DNA of 64,000 nt, taken from NCBI RefSeq assembly GCF_004379255.2, contig NC_056047.1:19668293-19732292 (forward strand), given 5' to 3'. Origin of the DNA: Salvia splendens (taxonomy: Eukaryota > Streptophyta > Magnoliopsida > Lamiales > Lamiaceae). This document shows, in pieces, positions 21,966 to 33,380 of this stretch; position 1 is the stretch's first letter, and each line of letters starts with the position of its first letter. Under the pieces are notes generated by a model, which was not told where the DNA came from, did no database searches, and saw only the letters and a program-made list of their open reading frames with translations. Both the position numbers and the translations under genes were made by a program.

Positions 21966-24900
21966 TCTTTGCATGGGGATAGACATATGAATAGGGGATG
22001 GTTTTTCAACCTAATTTGTTATGTTCTTGATTGATTATGTGTTGGGTAAACATACACAAAATACATACACAAAATACATACACTATAAACACATTGCACA
22101 TGCCACCGATACTAACACAAAATACACACACTTCACACACAAACACAAAATACACAATTTATAATCTATACAAGAAATACACACACAGCACAAATACATT
22201 TCATACTACACACAAAATATACACACCACACACTACATAGACTACACATACTACATACACTATGCACAAAATACAAATATTACGTACACTACAGTAACCA
22301 CAAACATTGCAAACGCATTGCATGTGTGCAGTGTGTATTTTGTGTGTGTAGTGCGTGCAGAAATACAAAAACACACTATACACACTACACACCACATAAT
22401 AAATACACACATTAACACATACTCAAAATACTCAAACTGCATGAAAATACACACTCTACATACATTGGACACAATGCACACTATATTCAAAATGCGATAT
22501 TGTGCTAAACACCGAATAAAAATATAATACACACACTGCACACAACAGAAAACACATACACTACACACATTACGCACACTATAAACAAATGCATGCACTA
22601 TACACAAAATACACGCATTCCACACACGTACATATACACAAAATACACATTGCCCACAATATGCTAATACACATTTCACATAAGTACATACTCCCTCCGT
22701 CTCACTCAAGATGTCCACAAACGACAGATACTATACACCACACACTAAATACACACACTATACACATAATATACAATACACACCGCATACACACACTATA
22801 CACAAGATACATACACTAAATGTACGCATGCTACACAAATTACACATACTAAACACGGTACACAAAAAATAACACTTTGCGCACATTGTATAAACACTGC
22901 CCACACACTATGCATACTAAACACGCTACACAAAAAATAACACACTTTACACACATCATATAAACAAAATACATTCACACTTTACATACAAATATTAAAT
23001 ACAAATAAGTAAATACATACATACATTGCACACACTACAACAAATACTAAAAAAATACATACATAAATATACACACACTACATATACTAACACAAAATAC
23101 ACTATTTATATACTACACAATAAATGTACACAATTTATACAGACTTGGCACAAACTACAAACATTAAACACTGTATAAATAGAATACATAAACATAATAT
23201 AAATAAAATACACTACACATTAAACGAAGTGATAATACTACACATTATATACAAAATACACACTTGTACACAATTCCAAAAATAAACATACCAAACACAA
23301 TGCAAAAAAATAACACACTTTACGCACACAATATAGGCAAAATACACACGCTGCCCACACAAAATACACAATACACACCCTGCACTACACACACTATACA
23401 CACCACACATACACTACTAACACTACACAATACACACTTTAAGCACATACATATAAAACAATAACAAAATACACAATACACACACTACACTACACTACAC
23501 ACACTATACACAACATACATACACTACCAACACTACACAAATACACACTTTAAGTACATACAGATAAAACAAACACTACACTGTACATCAAATACTAAAT
23601 ACAAATATTATAAGCATACTATTCATAAGGGGCACATACTACAAACATTACCCACGCTATAAATAAAATATACAAAACACATACACAACATACATACATT
23701 GCACACATTACATAGTCTAACACAAATTACACTATTTATACAATATTCAACAAATGCACAAATAAAATACATAATTTATACATACGTGGTACATACTAGA
23801 AACATTAAGAACAGTATAAATAAAACACACAAACACAATATAAATAAAACAATCACACAAACACTACACAAATAAACATACTACACACTATAAAAAAAAC
23901 AACACACATTGCACACTATATACATACTATACATACGCAACACATACTACAAATATTAAACACACTAAATAAAATACACAAATATACACAAGTCATATAT
24001 ACTGGAAAAATACATTCATACATACATATACACACTACATATACTAACACAAAATACACTATTTATATACTATACAATAAATGTACACATAAAATACACA
24101 ATTTATACACACTTGGCACATGCTATAAACATTAAACATAGTATAAATAAAATATACAAACACAATATAAATAAATTACACTTCACACCAAATGAACTGC
24201 ACATACAACACACATTATATACAAAATACACTCTCATACACAATACACAAAATAAATATACTAACCACGCAACAAAAAAATAACACACCCAATGCACTAA
24301 GTTTTGACAAAATATACATTCTGCCTATACAAAATACGCAATACACACACTGCACACTACACATGGTATACACACTACACTCAGTATACATAACACTATA
24401 CATATTAAACACACTAAATAAAATCCACAAAACACGTCCTACAAAAATACATATATACATTTGCGCACACAACAGATACTAACACAAAATACACAATTTA
24501 TATATACTATACAAAAAATGCATACATAAAATACGCAATATATACATATGTGGCACATAATACAAACATTAAGCATGGTATAAAGAAAATACACAATCAC
24601 AATATAAATAAAACACACACACATACACACAAGATAAACTACTTCACCCTATAGAAAAAATAACACTTCATACACACAATGCACTATATATATATATATA
24701 TTATACATCATAGCACACACTGCACACACAATACAACCACAAAACACATACTGGTTACTACGCAAAAAATATAGACACATTATTTATGCAACACACATTT
24801 TATACCCACCATAAACACACAAGACATTATAAACATACTACACACACTTTTACACAAAATTCATAAACTTGCACACACACACATATTAACAAAATACATG

Positions 24901-25510
24901 CAATGCAAACATACATACAAACTTCACATAATACATGCACCGCACACACAACGTATACAAAGTACACCAACGCATACTACAAATTCATACACTACCCTCT
25001 AAATACACACATTATAAATAAAATACACATACACGCAAAAAATACATGCATACATACATTGCAAACTACAAATTCTAACACAAATTACACAATTTATATA
25101 CTATACAACAAATATACACATAAAATATAAAATATATATACATATGTGGCACATACTACAAACATTAAACACGGTATAAATAAAATAAACAAAGACTATA
25201 TAAATAAACACACACACACACACTGCACGTTGAACACAAATTATACACACCACACAAATACACACACTTTACACACATACATATTAAACAAACACTACAC
25301 ACAAAATATACACATAAAATACAAATATTATAAACACACTAGATTATACATACGCGGCATTATACTTTAAACATTAAACACAATACTACGAATAAAAATA
25401 CATAAAAAATACACATGCACTACATACATACATACACACATTCCACACACAATTGATAATGACACAAAATACAATATTTATACACTATACAACAAATGCA
25501 CACATAAAAT

Positions 25511-25946
25511 ACACAAATTTTAAATTCATGGCACATACTACATACATTAAACACGGTATAAATAAAATAAACAAACACAATATAAATAAAACACACACGA
25601 ACATACACACTACACAAAATCAACATGCTACACACTAAACAAAAAATTCTACACTTCATACACATTGCGCACTATATACATACTATACATCATACCACAC
25701 ACCACATGGTGCATATTGCACACAAAGTATACACAAATTTTAAATTCATGGCACATACTACATACATTAAACACGGTATAAATAATATAAACCAACACAA
25801 CATAAATAAAACACACACAAACATACACACTACACAAAATCAACATGCTACGCACTAAACAAAAAATAATACTCTTCATACACATTGCACACTATATACA
25901 CACTATACATCATACCACACGGTGCATATTGCACACAAACTATATG
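25511..25946. repeat. 220-bp tandem duplication within the AC-rich array
   Basis: The segment starting ACACAAATTTTAAATTCATG at 25,511 recurs at 25,731 with few changes. Same arrangement in copy B (60,001 and 60,221). Confidence 0.85.
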
Positions 25947-26391
25947 CTCCACGCACGATATACATACAATGCCCATGTTGCTCACTACACCAAAAAACAC
26001 CCTATGCAACACACATTCTATAAACACCATACACACCAGACATTATAGCACACAGTAACATACATACACACTACATATATTGTCTCCCACCATACAAAGA
26101 ATACACACTCGTACACGATACAAAAAATAAACATTCTAAACACATTACACAAAAAATAACGCCCTTTACCCACATAGTATAGACAAAATATCCATACAGT
26201 ACACTATACACACAAAATACATGCCCTGCACACACTGCACACAAAGTATATCAACACATACTATACACTGTGTGCACACAAAGTATATCAACACATACTA
26301 TACACTACACGTAAAATTCACACATCCACACACAATAAACACACTTCACTACACACACTATACACAAAATTCACAAAATACATACACTGCC

Positions 26392-26689
26392 GGTACTACA
26401 TACACACTTTACACATGCATCAAAAAAACTACACGCTACACAAAATACATGCAGAAAATACAAACATTATAAACACACAAACACTACAAACACACTTTGA
26501 AGCATCTGAGACGAAGTTGCAAAGCTGGCCACCTCATCCAGGTACTACATACACACTTTACACATGCATCAAAAAAACTACACGCTACACAAAATACATG
26601 CAGAAAATACAAACATTATAAACACACAAACACTACAAACACACTTTGAAGCATCTGAGACGAAGTTGCAAAGCTGGCCACCTCCAACA
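26392..26689. repeat. 149-bp tandem duplication containing an NDX exon piece
   Basis: Two adjacent near-identical units (26,392-26,540 and 26,541-26,689) join AC-rich sequence to a non-repetitive piece (TTTGAAGCATCTGAGACGAA, then TGGCCACCTC). That piece is the complement of part of the NDX-like exons. Same in copy B at 60,882-61,179. Confidence 0.85.
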
Positions 26690-27072
26690 GACTTTGCCAT
26701 ATCTTGAATTGTTGTGTTGCTGGCCACCTCATCCAGGTATGATACTTTCAGCTTCACAAAGTTGCAAAGCTGCAGCGGAAAAAATCACACTTAATTGAAA
26801 AAATCACACTTAAAGAATTAAGGGCCAGATCACACGACCACACCAAGCAAGTACAAGAACATAAAAATTTTAAGGTGTGCTAACATTACCAACAGTTGTA
26901 AGATTTAAAGACATATATCAACTTATCTTAATTGGAAAGTGCACTCACAATCGGTAAAGCTTTAGGTTTTAGGCGGGAGAGAGCATGGCTGCTCTCAAGA
27001 TATGAGGAAATATTGTCTGAGCCCGATAACTTTAAGTTCATGACGGCCTGACAGAACGCCTCCATTGCCCCA
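26649..27072 (-). pseudogene. NODULIN HOMEOBOX (NDX)-like remnant, copy 1A
   Basis: Two exon relics on the minus strand. 27,072-26,949 encodes QAVMNLKLSGSDNISSYLES and ends SRLKPKALPI at a GTGAGT donor. 26,769-26,684 encodes SYLDEVASNTTIQDMAKSVG. Both match consecutive exons of the plant nuclear protein NDX as I remember the family. A deletion between GGVL and QAV in the first exon and two small deletions at the start of the second break the frame. The second exon runs directly into a piece of the following exon and then the AC-rich array. Not functional. Confidence 0.7.
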
Positions 27073-28187
27073 CTACTCCTGAATTAATAAACAGGTCACA
27101 GGGAAGAAAACAAACAATAAAGAAGCAAAAGGGGAAAGGAAAACGAGAAAGTAATCAGGAATGAAGAAAGAATTCAGAAGTGTGAGATTTTAGTTAACCA
27201 GTGGGATCAAGTTATATGTGCTATTAATAGAACTTGTAATATGCAAACTCATAACAAGGAAGAAAATCCTCAAGAGTAAAAACATGGGAAAACCAAAAGG
27301 ATCAAGATAATGTGTAAACAGGGGCCAAAAAGTTATAAGACGTCTACATCCAAGCACCTCTATGGGAGTTTCTCTTCGCACAGTTATAACACCAGACCCA
27401 ATGTTAATATAATCCATAAAGGGCACAATGAGAGAGAGTAGTACAGTTAAACGTGACAATTTACTTGCTGAGGTTTATCGACGAGGCAGATTTTAATGAC
27501 AGCAAAGCACCACTGAGTGATTGCATTGTGGGTTTGAGTAGATTAGCTCTTAATAATACAGTCAAAACAAGGTAAAAATGAAAAAGTATCAAGTGAACTA
27601 CATCAAAGTAGACAAAGACCCTATTACTTGCCTTAGGAAAGGTAGGTGTGTTGTGATGGCTTCATGTAATTAGGAGTGAACTCTCATCTAGAGAACTCGG
27701 TGGTCTCTGTTGTAGTGGGATCGAAGAGGGAATTGCTAACCCAGACAATATGCTGCCGAGTCCGATCAGAGAAAATGGTGGGCCTGCAGTCTGAAACCAA
27801 AAGGATGAAATTGCAGTGATCATGAGTTCACACAAATCACTTGGAGTAGAAGTATTATCCACAACCACATAGACAAGGTGAAACTAGAAACCACATATAG
27901 GCATGTGGGAAGATGATTTGGATGAAGACATCGAGATAACACTTTTTGTCATGTTTTCTAAGAATCAATCATCTGTTTCTCATATGCAGGTTAAACTACT
28001 TAACAGGAAGATAACATTACATGTTTAATACCTCTATATGTGGAGATGAAGATTGAATAAGACTGTGTCGTTGATCAGTATTGGCACTATGGCTAACACC
28101 AGTTCAGTATAAGCCGCTGAAATACTGTTAAGTGCCCTCCCTATAAATGTTACAAAGTGCAGGATATGATGGCAGTACAGTGGCCAC
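27073..28187. other. Intron-like sequence with one exon-like frame
   Basis: 27,073-27,243 is homologous to 35,290-35,420, which follows the same exon in NDX copy 2. A minus-strand frame at 27,800-27,662 after a TTTGGTTTCAG acceptor-like string reads TAGPPFSLIGLGSILSGLAI and onward to a stop. I could not identify it. No other coding signal. Confidence 0.4.
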
Positions 28188-28520
28188 TAAATGAGACGGT
28201 CCACAAACTATTCCAATGCCTTGCTCCCAAAGGAAAACATCAGAATGTCATAAAGCCAAGGTCAGACTGAAATTCACAATAATAACATTAACCAATTACC
28301 TAGGAAGGAACAAACTTTTGAATTTGCAAGCTTCCTCAAAGCATTGAAAACCGCTCGTAAAGCAATACCCAGCATAAGGTTAGTCACAAGTTGATGCTTA
28401 ATGACTGATCCTGAAGCACAAGCATTCACAAAGGATAAACATTATAGGCAAGTTGAAAATTTTAGAACGGGGTAACATTACAAGTAACATAGTTAGGTTG
28501 AAGCGTATTTTACAACATTA
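28188..28520. repeat. Dispersed repeat core, first of three
   Basis: About 330 bp beginning CCACAAACTATTCCAATGCC. It recurs at about 29,083 and 29,550 inside a 467-bp tandem duplication. The first copy is the most divergent. All three share the stretch around CTAGGAAGGAACAAACTTTT. No coding content seen. Confidence 0.85.
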
Positions 28521-28790
28521 TAGACAACTAGGAACTATCACGGAAAACACCCTAGTTTCCCAAGAATAACACAAGAATATGCTGAATTATCTTAGTAGCC
28601 TCAAACGCAGCAATCTGACTCAAACAGAGAGTCTTTCCTGCATACAACAAAGAAAAGGGTTACAGGTTTAGTGCAACACGTAGAAGAATTCCAAGGAGAG
28701 AAAAATAATAAACTGTTGTATGTATTCCACTTCCTACAACTAAACAAAAAATTATATCTAAATGTATGTACAAATAAGAGAATAACTAAC
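28521..28790. other. Intergenic or intronic, partly duplicated
   Basis: The stretch around GGAACTATCACGGAAAACAC (28,531-28,640) recurs in rearranged form at 30,838-31,035, another sign of local shuffling. Nothing coding is supported. Confidence 0.5.
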
Positions 28791-28918
28791 CACACATCCT
28801 GGTATCGTGCAGATATCGTGTTCCTCATAATTAGACAAAGCAAGTCCAACCCAAATTTTATTAGGTACCGACAAGTGTAGAGCATCAGAAAGATTTTGCA
28901 GTAGTTCTTCATTGATGG
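28791..28918 (-). other. Exon-like segment, unidentified
   Basis: On the minus strand an acceptor-like TACTAAAG is followed by an open stretch containing EELLQNLSDALHLSVPNKIW and GLALSNYEEHD, ending before a GTTAGT donor-like site. The composition is clearly protein-like and the flanks fit an exon. I could not place it in NDX with confidence, so it may be from another gene. Present unchanged in copy B (63,280-63,407). Confidence 0.4.
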
Positions 28919-29054
28919 CTTTAGTATGAAATGACACACTTAATATCGAACTAAAGTAAGGTTTAATAAATAAATATTTGAATATTGAAGCAATTATTGG
29001 TTGCAGCTTTATACCCTTCAACTCGCTGGAATAAATAGTGAGGTGCTCAAACCT

Positions 29055-29987
29055 GAACTGGATCAATAATTCTTAATGAGATGACCCACAAACTGCTCCA
29101 ATGCCTTGCTCCCAAAGGAAAACATCAGAATGTCATAAAGCCACGGTCATACTGAAATTCACAATAATAACATTAACCAATTACCTAGGAAGGAACAAAC
29201 TTTTGAATTTGCAAGCTTCCTCAAAGCATCGAAAACAGCTCGTAAAGCAATACCCAGCATAAGGTTAGTCACAAGTTGATGCTTAATGACTGATCCTGAA
29301 GCAGCATTCACAAAGGATAAACATTATAGGCAAGCTGAAAATTTTAGAACGGGGTACCATTACAACTAACATAGTTAGGTTGAAGAGTATTTTACAACAC
29401 TATTAATCTGTTCTTATGTTCTCTAAGTAAACCAGAATTTGTTGTATCAATCATAATCATCAAACGGACAGTTAAAGATAACAAACTCAAACACAGTAGA
29501 CTATGTATAAAACTAATTAGAGAACTGGATCAATAATTCTTAATGAGATGACCCACAAACTGCTCCAATGCCTTGCTCCCAAAGGAAAACATCAGAATGT
29601 CATAAAGCCAAGGTCATACTGAAATTCACAATAATAACATTAACCAATTACCTAGGAAGGAACAAACTTTTGAATTTGCAAGCTTCCTCAAAGCATCGAA
29701 AACAGCTCGTAAAGCAATACCCAGCATAAGGTTAGTCACAAGTTGATGCTTAATGACTGATCCTAAAGCAGCATTCACAAAGGATAAACATTATAGGCAA
29801 GCTGAAAATTTTAGAACGGGGTACCATTACAACTAACATAGTTAGGTTGAAGAGTATTTTACAACACTATTAATCTGTTCTTATGTTCTCTAAGTAAACC
29901 AGAATTTGTTGTATCAATCATAATCATCAAACGGACAGTTAAAGATAACAAACTCAAACACAGTAGACTATGTATAAAACTAATTAA
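29055..29987. repeat. 467-bp tandem duplication
   Basis: Two consecutive, nearly identical units (29,055-29,521 and 29,522-29,987), each starting GAACTGGATCAATAATTC and containing the dispersed repeat core. In copy B the first unit begins at 63,545 and runs to the window end. Confidence 0.93.
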
Positions 29988-31625
29988 CTGGTATATAAAA
30001 GATGTTAAGTCAAATTAAATTTTTGAGGAACTTGACCAGACAGATAAATGTAACAGAAAAAATCATGGCATCAAATATACGGAAATCGGAGTAGTCAAGA
30101 TTACATAAATTGTAATTAAATTATTTACTATAGTAGTGGGAACAAGCTGCAGTTTACATTCCGGCATTGCAAAAATATTAAAATCATGAGAAAGATCAGT
30201 CAACCTGCAACAGAAGTGGCAACACTTACCTCTAGAAAGTATCTTTACTCGACACTATTTGAGTGCTCAACCAGCTTCCAAGGCCCACGATTTCTTTTTT
30301 AGAAGCAAGTTCAGCAAACCTAATGCCGAAGTAAAAAGGAAATGTGTCTAGTAAGTAATGGGAAAGAGCATATAAAAACATTTAACAGATATATTATGAA
30401 GCCAAGATTTGACAATCAATGGGTTTTACATTTCAAAGCAACACTTATATAGCACATATTTGTACAGGGCATACGAGACAAAGAAAAATAGGATGCTATG
30501 TTTGTTAATATTAATTATGCTGCAAGGTAGCAAAAAGTGGATTAGAAAAAGTAGAAAAACGTCAGGCATAGTATAACAAACAAAAATATAATATATGTAA
30601 CAGATCAATTATAAAGCTGCAAAATGCAGCAAAGAATGAATTAAATAAGTAGGAAAAATATAGGCGCAACAACCAAGAAACAGAAGATCACAAAGCAAGC
30701 TCAAAAATCAATAAATAGACTTGTGCCTTCAGTTTTCCACCCTTTCCCCCCGCATCTTTTAAGTTAAGAACTCAGTCGCCCCCTACCACCCTTGACCTTC
30801 AGATCGACTAAGTACTTTCTAGTCTATTTATGCACTAGGAACTATCACGGAAAACACCTTAGTTCCACGAGAGATAACATTTGCAAAAACGAATCTAAAT
30901 GCTTAGAGAGGCCTTCAAATCGACTAAGAGTAACACGAGAATATGGTGAATTATCTCAGTAGCCTCAAACGCAACAGGATTGGTACACAGCAGCTCTGTA
31001 ATCTGACTCAAACAGAAAGTCTTTCCTGAATACAGCAAGATTGGTACACAACAGCTCTGTAATTAGATAAATAAGCACATTCACAAGACATTAGATAATC
31101 CTCTACTTCAAGTCACGTCAAATCACACGAATCATCTTATTAGGCTTTACCGAGCATATTGCGAGTAAGACTTTAGAACAAGAATTGTACACGAACTAAT
31201 TCCCTAAGAGCTAGGCATCCAATGCTTCAATGTAAGTTCGATTTATGTCTTGGGAGTCTCAAACCATCGTCGCTAATTCGTAAAGAGAAGTTCTTCCGGC
31301 TATTCTTTATTTTAAGCACATAAGATCTTTCTCCCAAAATCAAGCAAAATTCGTCGCTCACAAGTCAATATGATAAATAAATGTAAAGGTCTTATTCATT
31401 TGGATGTAACGGGGCTTTTGGTAAAGGTGTGATCATATTTGGATTAGTAGCTTATCACCATTCTTAAAATACTAGCACATCCCTTACAACATCCTTCACA
31501 TCTCACTGAATGCGTAAAAAATTCTGACAGCTCAACACCCCAAACTTGAGATTTTTCTACCATCTAAACCAAGTCATCTTATTCTTTAGAGCATATTTCT
31601 GTTTTTTGCTCGATATTTTTTTTCT
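29988..31625. other. Intergenic, no gene recognised
   Basis: AT-rich sequence with a short direct repeat (GATTGGTACACA with CAGCTCTGTAAT, near 30,980 and 31,043). The stretch ending CACCCCAAACTTGAG (about 31,540) vaguely recalls plant retrotransposon debris, but no domain is present. Confidence 0.5.
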
Positions 31626-31858
31626 AGCCTTGGCTTTTTTTACTCATGAAAGGCTGCCTTTTTATTTTATTTTTTTACAAGCCTTGGCTTTTTTTACACA
31701 TGAAAGGCTGCCTTTTTTATTTTTTTTCTAGCCTTGGCTTTTTTTTACACATGAAGGCTGCCTTTTTTATTTTTTCTAGCCTTGGCTTTTTTTTTACACA
31801 TTAAAGGCTGGCTTTTTATTTTTTATTTTTTTTCTAGCATTGCCTTTTTTTCACACAG
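31626..31858. repeat. T-rich minisatellite, about five units
   Basis: Units of about 50-57 bp, each starting AGCCTTGGC followed by a T-run, then ACACATGAAAGGCTGCC and another T-run. AGCC and GGCT within a unit can pair. Unit length varies with the T-runs. Confidence 0.88.
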
Positions 31859-33380
31859 CTTTTTCACTTTGTATCTCAGTATAAATGAATACCACCTAAT
31901 AAATGTTCCAGGACTTCCAGCTTTTTCTTGCCACCATAAATACCCTTCCAAGAATGTGCTAGCACTTTAATTTTAGTGACTAGGGTAGAAAATATAGGCC
32001 AACAAATGGATATAATAAGTAGGCTAATATAGTGACTTCAAAATTTTCAACAAAGAAATAAGGCTTTTGGGGCTCAAACTGGCTCTCTAGGGGTTTATGT
32101 AGGGTTAGGCATGTGATAATTTGGATATGAGGCTTTTAGTCCTATTGCCTAAATCATTTTATTCACCAATATCAACAAGATTGCAACTGATAAAGCTCTC
32201 ATTCAGTCGATCGGCCCTATGGCTTTTTCAATTAATTTTTCAAAACCGGAATAGTTCTCTCTCCTTAGCTCAAGAAATCGGGCACCAAAGAACACTATTG
32301 TCACTTTATCTGAAGCACGGGAAACCTAGTTCTCCAGAAGTTAGTAAGCAACAACAAGTTTACAGACCAACCCTTGAGAGAAATGAAGTCCACACTAGTA
32401 ACCCATAAAAAAGTGGTGAAAGTAGTGACAATCAATAGAGAGAAAATCTTGCATGCACACACAAATAGCAAGTGGTGAAACTCTGTTCGTGGAAGCATTT
32501 TGTCCTCACTACAAAGTAACATAGTACTAGGGCAATTTTTGGATAGTTCTGAAGGTAATATTCGTTGTTTATCGATTGTTGATGTGTATGAAATCATTAA
32601 AAACTAAGGAGATGCACATATTAGAGAGCCATGACAGACAACCTCTCGGAAATTACTTTTAATCATAACATGTCAATTACCAAAAAAAACATTTAAATTC
32701 TCTATACAATCAACATATCAGGCATGAATGAGAATAAATAGCAGTTAGGCACTCATGTATAAGTAGGAAACATCACAAGTTGAGTATATACGGGTTTGAA
32801 TGAGACCCGAAAAAGATGAGAAGTAGTGTTACCAGAATCCTCAAAGACCAGGATTTGACGACTACAATAAAAGCTCGGATTTCCTGCCTTGCTGGAAACC
32901 TGGTACCTTCTCACATACCAAAATGCTGAAAACAAACCTCTACCAGTGTATCTTTATCAGAATAAAAAACATAATACTCAGTCAATTTAGATCATCTTCG
33001 ATACTTTCCAAACATTCAGTTTTGATTGACCGATAAAATTGTTTTCTTTAAATATATACTGCAATCTTTCCTGTCATCTTTACAAGATTCGTCTTACCTT
33101 CCTACCTTCCTTTTGTGGCTTTAAAATTCCTTTTTATGAAGCTTATTCCCTACAAAACAGTGTGAATCATTTGCATATCATGTAAGACCCCGAGCAAATT
33201 AAGTGTTATTTAAACTTGTTTTTTATTAACATGACTTTTAAATCTTAAGCGAAAGGAAGGAAACGTTTTATATCATCGAAAAAAGAGAATTTCTTTCATT
33301 TCTCTTATCATCACTACAAAAGGTAAGTATTGCATCACAAGAAAAGTTACATGAGATGATCTCTTACAAAAAAAATGTAC
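31859..33380. other. Intergenic, no gene recognised
   Basis: Only short unsupported frames. TGTAAGACCCCGAGC at about 33,180 resembles the first bases of a Gypsy LTR, but it cannot be followed further. Confidence 0.45.

Larger units (their letters stand above)
22047..26689. repeat. AC-rich, G-poor satellite-like array (copy A)
   Basis: About 4.6 kb built from degenerate words such as ACACAAAATACA and TACACACTA, with almost no G on the plus strand. It is not a simple dinucleotide run. A box of about 40 bp, beginning GGCACATACTACAAACATTA and ending near GGTATAAATAAAATA, recurs about ten times (near 23,146, 23,625, 23,788, 23,937, 24,113, 24,550, 25,146, 25,352, 25,528 and 25,748). It is often preceded by a TAACACAAAATACACTATTTA box. 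Open frames inside are Thr/His/Asn-rich or Val/Cys/Tyr-rich by composition alone. A Stowaway-type end (CTCCCTCCGTCTC) sits at about 22,691. Confidence 0.85.
14633..29510. repeat. Right duplicated block, copy A (partner 49,118-64,000)
   Basis: Colinear and almost identical with 49,118-64,000. It covers the Gypsy coding region, 3' LTR, target-site copy, AC-rich array and the first NDX remnant with its repeats. The partner runs off the window end, so the true extent is larger. Small indels distinguish the copies: 12 bp in the gag poly-proline tract, a TA microsatellite, and a 12-bp unit near 59,561. Confidence 0.95.

Noticed and set aside
22201..26621. Many open frames rich in Cys/Val/Tyr (minus) or Thr/His/Asn (plus) in the AC-rich array
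   Set aside because: Composition artefact of AC-rich DNA on which stop codons are scarce. No domain or start context.
22047..26689. Telomeric or interstitial telomere repeat
   Set aside because: The plant telomere word TTTAGGG or its complement is not repeated here; the words are AC-rich and irregular.
27190..27459. 89-codon minus-strand frame as a membrane protein gene
   Set aside because: Falls in intron-like sequence of the NDX remnant, with hydrophobic composition from T-rich DNA and no gene signals.
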